The position numbers and the translations under genes were made by a program. A stretch of 64,000 nt of DNA from Brasenia schreberi (lineage: Eukaryota; Streptophyta; Magnoliopsida; Nymphaeales; Cabombaceae). The stretch lies in contig JAYKKT010000089.1 in the NCBI GenBank assembly GCA_036023115.1, positions 16,114,501 through 16,178,500 of the forward strand. Direction: 5' to 3'. This document shows, piece after piece, positions 56,902 through 64,000 of this stretch. The notes under the pieces were generated by a model. That model saw only the letters and a program-made list of their open reading frames with translations. It was not told the DNA's origin and did no database searches. Within the stretch, counting starts at the first letter, position 1; every line of letters starts with the position of its first letter.

Positions 56902-59900
56902 TGTAAACACCCCGAAATCCCACGAATTTCTCAAATCCATCTGGTTTTGTAAAAGCAGCCCCAAAGGGCCATTTTGAGTCTAGAAACCTAGGAGCCTTCC
57001 AGGCAACCCTGTATATATGTTTTGAACTTTATATTTCAAAAATATATAATATGGCTTTGAAAACCTTTTTAAACATGTTTTCGAAACCCTGAAGCAGCTT
57101 GGCCTAATCCAGATAGGACCAGGAAATCTAAGAAGAGCCCGGAACCAGAGCACATGTCGAGCCCGACACAACAACTCTCGTATCAAATCCACACCCCCAG
57201 GATCTCGAACGTCCAAGACCCTGTTATCATCAAAACATTGTTTGAAGTCATCTTTGGAAGGCGAAAACAGAGGCGAACGATCATGTTGGCGAAGACCCAA
57301 CAAAGACGGAGTACTGATACTGTCAGGCCCCGCACAAACCATTCGTTTCGAACATAGCTCGAAGGAGTCAGAGTTCAGTTTGGATCGGATCTGGACCATA
57401 TATATCCAGATCCTAATCCAAACCCATGTATGGACTTGGATTTGGATTTGGATTCAAAAATCCATTCCAATATCCATATCCATGGCCCACATCACCTTCT
57501 CATAAGTGGAGGTGGGGCCCACTTGAATTTCATGTGGGATTATGGGCATGAGAGAGAGTGGGGGTGGATACGATTAAGTGTGTGTTGTAATTAAGCTTGA
57601 CTTGTGTGTCAAGTTTGGGGTTAATCATGTGGGTTAGCCTAATTAAGTGGGTTTAAGCTTGTAATTAGCCAAAACCTAACCTAGGGCTGCACCAACATGA
57701 TATGATTAGGGTCCATGGGCCATGCAAAGGGAGCTCCTTCACCTAAACCTAACCAAAAACACCTAATCCTAGCCTTCTACCCTAATCCCATGCCAGAAAA
57801 TTCAGACACTATTTCCTAGCCTAATCTGAGCCTAATCACCTAACCCACTTCCCTAATCCCGGCCTAATCTCAACCTAATCACCTAACCTACTTCCCTAAT
57901 CCTTCCCTAAACCTAGGTTAATTTCCCTAAACCTAGCCTAATCCTAGCGTAATCACCTAACCTACCTCACTAAACCTCACCCTAAAACCAACCCACCTAG
58001 CTAAACCCTAAACCTCTAAACCACCCCTAGCACACAACCTACCCAAACCACTTATATTTAAAATATTTGGCCCTACCCTTTCCAGCCCACCTTATCACCA
58101 CACCACCCTACCTAAACCACCTAACCACTACCCCAAAACCAACCCTAACCGACCTAGCCCAGCCCTATATAAACCCCCTCCTTGGGGGCAGGTTTTTCCC
58201 ATCTTCAAGCTCCACCTTCCACCAGTCGGGTCCTCCACTCTCCAGCCCAGCCGACTCCAGCCTTGCTCCACTTGCCCCACAGCCCACCACCACCTGCACC
58301 ACTACCTCCCAGCCGAGCACCACCACCACCACCACACCGGTCGAATCCCATCCTGTGCATCCCAATCACCCGGCTGCTCCCCTTCCATCCGCCACCACCT
58401 CCCATCATCCGGTTAGTATCCTCCACCTTACTCCTTCTCCACTCCCTCTCCACTCTCAGCCACCTAACCCACTACCATATCAACCTAAGGCCAGCCACTA
58501 GCCGCCACCATTTCCACTCGGCCAGGCCATAACCACCCTAACTACCCGCCACTACCTAACCACCCTAGCTACACCCGGCTACCCCATCCAACTCCCTAAG
58601 AGCTGCCCCTATCACCTCACCACAACCACCACCACCTTACCCCCTATCCTAACTAGTTCCCTTCCCTTCCACCACTCCTAGCCACCTTAGCAGCCCGCCA
58701 CCACCAAGCTCCTAGTCGGCCACTCCAACCGACTGTCACCTTTTCATTTGGCCAGCCACCTGCCAGCCATATCCTTCCCCTAGCTAGTTCCCTTCCCCTA
58801 GTACCATACTCCCCAACACTACACTCTCCCTAGTGACCTTACTTAGGCTCCCTTAGCACAACACACCAAAATCAGCCCATCCTTAGCAGCCGGCCATCTT
58901 CAAGGCGCCTCTTCCGCGCACCAAAGACATCCGGCCAGCACCTCCCCTTGCCATTCAACCTCGCGGAGCTCCCTCTTGCAGCCCAAGGCGAAGGCCAAGC
59001 CCACGCTCAAGCAAGGCTTCTTCGGACCAGCTATTAGTAAGTGCCTAACTCGGTCCTTAGTTGTATACTTGCTTAAGATTCAATTCGATACGGGGTTGTA
59101 ATAACGGAGCATAGTCTCCCCCCGCTTGTAATAACGTGGCTTGGCACACCCACACACGTGCACTCTCTTAGTTGTGCACGATTTTGAACACACACGGGCC
59201 TAATCAGCCCCTAATACATAAGTGTAGATATATACTTTAATTTTCGTAGGGTTTTGCTTAAGTTGGGTGTGTTGTCTTTCAATTCAAGCACTCACACACA
59301 TTGAGCCTTCGCTCTTATTTGCAAGACCCAAGTAAGGGCCGACCTATACTATTTGGGTTTTCATTTCATGTCGTGTGTGTAAGTCTTTCAATTCAAGCAC
59401 TCACACACATTGAGCCTTCGCTCTTATTTGAAAGACCCAAGTAAGGGCCGTGTTATACTATTTGGGTTTAATTTCATGTTGTGTGCGTAGTACTTCAGTT
59501 CAAGCACTCACACACATTGAGCTTTCGCTCTTATTGCCAAGACCTTAATCAAAGCCATACTGCAAGTTATATTTGGGTTTAATTTCATGTCGTGTGTGTA
59601 AGTCTTTCAATTCAAGCACTCACACACATTGAGCCTTCGCTCTTATTTGCAAGACCCGATTAAGGGCCCATATACATACTCTATATACATATTTCCCTTC
59701 GGCATTTACATTATAAGTGATTTCCCTTCGGTTATTTCTCTTCGGCATTGTCTTTACATTTCGGGTTTTCCCTTTGGAGTAGCGTGAGTTTGCATTGCAT
59801 CTACGCCATACCACGAGGTAGGACGCATACTGCATCAAAGCAAGCCCCATATTACTGCTCAAATTCGCCCATGTAGTGGAGTGTTCATAACACACAAACT

Positions 59901-60261
59901 AGGTGGCCCATAAAGGGATAAAAAGAAAGACTTAGGCACGTGCAAATCCACGTGATCTAAAATCTGTAATCGCATCTAAAATACCCGAATTAAACACCTC
60001 GAACCGCTTCGTAGGCTTTCTATCCCAAAAACTCGATTTTTCAAAGCGTACAGACTGACCCTTGCGCATCGGTGCAAGAAGGTCTGCGACGACAAGAGCT
60101 CACTTACTCACAGTCACCACGATTAGAAGTCAGCTTAATATCTTCGCTAGCTTAGGTAACCTAGCTGGCACACCCTGTTTATATAAATAGGCCTTAGACG
60201 CACGAGAGGATCTGCTCCAAGCCCTGAAAAGGCGAGAGGCGGGGATTTTCACGCGTCTACA
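56902..60261 (+). mobile_element. Solo LTR in integrase of element F (left)
   Basis: Complete 3360-bp LTR, TGTAAACACC to CGTCTACA, flanked by ACGAG (56897-56901) and ACAAG (60262-60266), a 5-bp duplication with one change. Inside: GATCC palindrome (57387-57413), CCTAATC-like tract with one exact AAACCCTAA (58003-58011), TATA (58166-58173), donor-like GTAAGTGCC (about 59037), hairpin region (about 59096-59138), 111-bp array (about 59280-59680). The G-box has mutated to CATGTG. Confidence 0.93.
58166..58173 (+). promoter_or_regulatory. TATA box in solo LTR 56902-60261
   Basis: TATATAAA followed by CCCCCTCCTTGGGGGCAGG. Confidence 0.8.
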
Positions 60262-60301
60262 ACAAGCATGATCCATGGCAAGGAGTTGCCTCTCATCTAG
60301 C
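60262..60301 (-). pseudogene. Element F: integrase scrap between two solo LTRs
   Basis: Forty bases matching C near 28830-28872 (LLAMDHA region, minus strand). It holds the ACAAG copy at its left end and the CTAGC copy at its right end. Confidence 0.9.
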
Positions 60302-63300
60302 TGTAAACACCCCGAAATCCCACGAATTTCTTAAACAAACCTGGTTTTGTACAAGCAGCCCCAAAGGGCAATTTTTGAGTCTGGAAACCTAGGAGCCTTC
60401 CAGACAACCCTGTACATATGTTTTGAACTCTATATTTCGAAAACATACAATATGGCTTTGAAAACCTTTTAAAACACGTTTTTGAAACCCCAAAGCAGCT
60501 TGGCCTAATCAAGACAGGACCAGCGAAGTCAAAGAGAGCCCGGAATCGGAGCACATGTCAAGCCCGGCACAACAACTCTCGTATCACATCCATACCCCCA
60601 GGATCTCGAACGTCCAAGACCCTGTTCTTATCAAAATGTCATTTGAAGTCATCTTCGGAAGGCAGAAACGGAGGCGGACGATCATGTTGGCGAAGACCCA
60701 ACGCAGACGGAGTACTGATACTGTCAGGCCCCGCACAAATCGTCTGTTTCGAACCCAGCTCGAAGGAGTCAGAGTTCAGTTTGGATTGGATCTGGACCAT
60801 ATATATCCAGATCCCAATCCAAACCCATATGTGGACTTGGATTTGGATTTGGATCCAGAGATCCAATCCAATATCCATATCCATGGCCCACATCACCTTC
60901 TCATAAATAGAGGTGGGGCCCACTTGAAATTCACGTGGGATTATGGGCATGAGAGAGAGTGGGGGTGGATAATATCAAGAGTGTTGTAATTAAGCTTGAC
61001 TTGTGTGTCAAGTTTGGGGTTAATCATGTGGGTTAGCCTAATTGAGTGGGTTTAAGCTTGTAATTAGCCAAAACCTAACCTAGGGCTGCACCAACATGAG
61101 GTGGTTAAGGTCTATGGGCCATGCAAAGGGAGCTCCTTCACCTAAACCTAACCCAAAACACCTAATCCTAGCCTCCCACCCTAATCCACCCCTAATCTGA
61201 GCCTAATCACCTAACCCACTTCCCTAATCCCGGCCTAATCCCAACCTAATCACCTAACCCACTTCCCTAATCCTTCCCTAAACCTAGGTTAATTTCCCTA
61301 AACCTAGCCTAATCCTAGCCTAATCACCTAACCTAGCTCACTAAACCTCACCCTGAAACCCAACCACCTAACCTAGCCCTAAACCCCTAAACCACCCCTA
61401 GCCCACAATCTACCCAAACCACTAGTATTTAAAATATCTGGCCCTACCCTTTCCAGCCCACCTTATCTTCATACCACCCTACCTAAACCACCTAACCACT
61501 ACCCCAAACCCAGCCCTAACCGACCTACCCATCCCTATATAAACCCCCCCCCCTTGGGGGCGGGTTATCAAATCGAGTCGCCTTCCCCAAGCCCAGCCGG
61601 GACCCCACTTCCCAGCCCAGCCGAACCTGCTCCACCTGCTCCACCTGCTCCGCCTGCACCACCACCATCCCTCCATCCCACCACCACTTGCACCGCCATC
61701 TCCACCACCTCCCGACCGAGCCTCACCACCTGCCCAGCTTCCTTCCAACCGAGCGCCATCTTCTCTCCATTCGGTAAGTACCCCACACTCTACCTAGCTC
61801 CTTTTCTACTCCCTCTCCACTCCCAGCCACCCACCATACCACCACCTTACCTACACATCAGCCACTCGCCGCCACCACTCCCACTCGGCCAAACCTTAGT
61901 CGCCCCAGCCATTTGCCACTACCTAACTCCCCTAACTACACCCGGCCACCCTATTAGCCTTCCTAAGACCTGCCCATAACACTCCCTTACACCCACTATC
62001 CCCACTACCACCTAGCCCCATCACCTAACTAGCTACCTTCCCATACTCCAGCCTTAGTAATCCTAGCAGCCCGCCACCACCACATTCCCTTCCATTCGGC
62101 CAGCCATCTCTTTTCCCCTAGGTGTCCCACTCGACCTTCCCTTAATCTCCCCTTAGGTCCATACTCCCTAACACTCTATACTCTCCTAGTGACCCTACAT
62201 ACTCACTTGGCCCAGCCCCTTTAATCCCCCACACCAAGGCGACACCCTTGCTTGCAGCCGGCCACCATCAAGGCGCCTATCCCGCGCCCCATTTGCAGCC
62301 GGCCAGCGCCCTTTGTCGTTCACCCTCGCGGAGCTCCCGTTTGCAGCCCAAGGCGAAGGCCAAGCCCACGCTCAAGCAAGGCCTCTACGGACCAGCTACT
62401 AGTAAGTGCCTAACTCGGTCTTTAGTTGTATACTTGCTTGAGATTCAATTTGATACGGGGTTGTAATAACGGAGCATAGTCTCCCCCCGCTTGTAATAAC
62501 GTGGCTTGGCACACCCACACACGTGCACTCTCTTAGTTGTGCACAATTTTGAACACACACGGGCCTAATCAGCCCATAATACATAAGTATATACATATAC
62601 TTTCATTTTTGAAGGGTTTTGCTTAAGTTGGGTGCGTTGTCTTTCAATTCAAGCACTCACACACATTGAGCTTTCGCTCTTATTTGAAAGACCCAAGTAA
62701 GGGCCAACCTATACTATTTGGGTTTCATTTCATGTCGTGTGTGTAAGTCTTTCAATTCAAGCACTCTCACACACATTGAGCCTTCGCTCTTATTTGAAAG
62801 ACCCAAGTAAGGGCCGACCTATACTATTTGGGTTTCATTTCATGTCGTGTGTGTAAGTCTTTCAATTCAAGCACTCTCACACACATTGAGCCTTCGCTCT
62901 TACTCCCAAGACCTTAGTAAAGGCCTTATTGCAGTTATATTTGGGTTTCATTTATGTCGTGTGCGTAGTACTTCAAATTCAAGCACTCTCACACACATTG
63001 AGCTTTCGCTCTTATTCCCAAGACCTTAGTTAAGGCCATACTGCAATTTATATTTGGGTTTAATTTCATGTCGTGTGTGTAAGTCTTTTCAATTCAAGCA
63101 CGCACCCACACTGAGCCTTCGCTCTTATTTGCAAGACCCAAGTAAGGGCTCATATACATATTCTATATACATATCTCCCTTCGGCATTTATATTTCAAGT
63201 CATTTCCCTTCGGTTATTTCCCTTTGGTTATTTCCCTTCAGTATTGTCTTTACATTCGGGTTTTCCCTTTGGAGTAGCGTGAGTTTGCATTGCATCTACG

Positions 63301-63753
63301 CCATACCACGAGGTAGGACGCATATTGCATCAAAGCAAGCCCCGCTCGAATTCGCCCATGTAGTGGAGTGTTCATAACACACAAACTAGGTGGCCCGAGA
63401 AGGGATAAAAGAAAAGACTTAGGCACGTGCAAATCCACGTGATCTAAAACATGCAATCGCATCTAAAAGACCCGAATTAGACACCTCGAACCGCTTCGTA
63501 GACTTTCTATCCAAAAACTCGATTTTTGCAAAAGCGTATAGACTGACCCTTGCGCATCGGTGCAAGAAGGTTTGCGACGACAAGAGCTTACTTGCTCACA
63601 GTCGCCACGTTTAGAAGTCAGTGTTAAAAATATCTTCGCTAGCTTAGGTAAGCTAGTTGGCACGCCCTGTTTGCATACATAGGCCTTAGACCCACAAAAG
63701 GATCCGCTCCGAGCCCTAAAAAGGCGAGAGGCGGGGATTTTTGTGCGTCTACA
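60302..63753 (+). mobile_element. Solo LTR in integrase of element F (right)
   Basis: Complete 3452-bp LTR, TGTAAACACC to CGTCTACA, with the perfect 5-bp duplication CTAGC at 60297-60301 and 63754-63758. Inside: GATCC palindrome (60788-60814), G-box (60932-60937), CCTAATC-like tract (about 61140-61440), TATA (61536-61543), donor-like GTAAGTGCC (about 62403), hairpin region (about 62460-62500), 111-bp array (about 62640-63170). It reads very like the solo LTR at 38523-41738, so the two are probably from one young subfamily. Confidence 0.97.
61536..61543 (+). promoter_or_regulatory. TATA box in solo LTR 60302-63753
   Basis: TATATAAA followed by a C run and TTGGGGGCGGG. Confidence 0.8.
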
Positions 63754-64000
63754 CTAGCAAATCTAGTTCGACCATCCTAGCATGGTGAAGCGTCTCTAGG
63801 GGGAGGTTGAGTGCAATGGATGTATGGAATGAATGCAGTTGGGTATGAATGGGAAGAATGACGTTTGTGCCATAGACCAATTCGAATGGTGTGGCATTTG
63901 TGGGAGATCGGATGGAAGTCCTATAAGCCCATAAGGCTTCATCCAGCTTCTCGTGACACATCCTACCCTTCTCTAAGGTTTTCTCAATTATACTAATAAG
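63754..64000 (-). pseudogene. Element F: integrase, continuing off the window
   Basis: Minus-strand integrase C-terminal region with HEKLDEALWAYRTSIRSP, FELVYGTNVILPIHTQLHS and MVELDLL, matching C at about 28862-29110 and A at about 3828-4030. With the two solo LTRs and their extra 5-bp copies removed, the scraps at 60262-60301 and 56882-56901 continue the same frame. More of F should lie beyond 64000. Confidence 0.9.

Noticed and set aside
1..64000. Host genes, tRNA or rRNA
   Set aside because: No cloverleaf, rRNA core or non-retroelement protein domain was recognised on either strand, though a small or decayed one could be missed by eye.

Overview
This window looks like heterochromatic DNA from a large plant nuclear genome. 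Almost all of it is Ty3/gypsy LTR retrotransposon sequence of the Tat type, inserted one into another and then cut down by deletion and LTR-LTR recombination. The plant assignment rests on the gag and pol protein families, an extra RNase H typical of plant Tat elements, and CCCTAAA-like tracts. I could not name the species. I found no intact host gene, tRNA, rRNA or CRISPR array. All coding sequence I recognise is retroelement gag, protease, reverse transcriptase (RT), RNase H or integrase, and every copy is broken. Most element names (A to K) are mine.

Layout. 1-2094 is AT-rich sequence without a recognisable gene. 2095-2900 is a decayed Ty1/copia gag. 3013-7587 is element A (+): an integrase fragment, its 3' region and an LTR that has lost its start. 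7588-10637 is element H (+), a divergent relative with LTR, primer binding site and a very short gag-protease. 10638-11931 is the 3' end of element I (-). 11932-14503 holds two LTR pieces facing each other (J + and K -). 14504-20489 is element B (-): gag-protease plus its 5' LTR. 20490-24421 is element G (-), an old relic. 24422-43097 is element C (-), the only element with both LTRs and all coding domains. Two solo LTRs with perfect 5-bp target duplications sit inside C, one in pol and one in gag. 43098-49615 is a truncated LTR followed by element D (3' LTR plus polypurine tract). 49616-56800 is element E (+): 5' LTR, primer binding site, gag-protease and the start of pol. From about 56880 to the end is an integrase gene on the minus strand (element F), split by two solo LTRs only 40 bp apart.

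How the parts work. In a full element the LTR start (TGTAAACACC) leads through U3 to a TATA box, a G/C hairpin near the expected transcription start, a long leader, a conserved GGAG/CTCC hairpin between TTGTAATAA boxes, a tandem array of about 111-bp units, and the LTR end (GTCTACA). Then follow a primer binding site (TTGGCACGCCCGGTGGGAC), gag with a CHHC knuckle fused to an aspartic protease, pol in another frame (RT, a degraded first RNase H, a second archaeal-like RNase H, integrase), and the polypurine tract GCCAAAGAGGGGCATC.

Relative ages follow from nesting. G is older than C; C is older than its two solo LTRs and than the LTR at 43098; that LTR is older than D, and D is older than E. 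The most interesting items are the structured repeats inside the LTRs (paired base changes in the 111-bp units, a 109-bp inverted repeat), the clean solo LTRs, and the stop codon shared by B and E.
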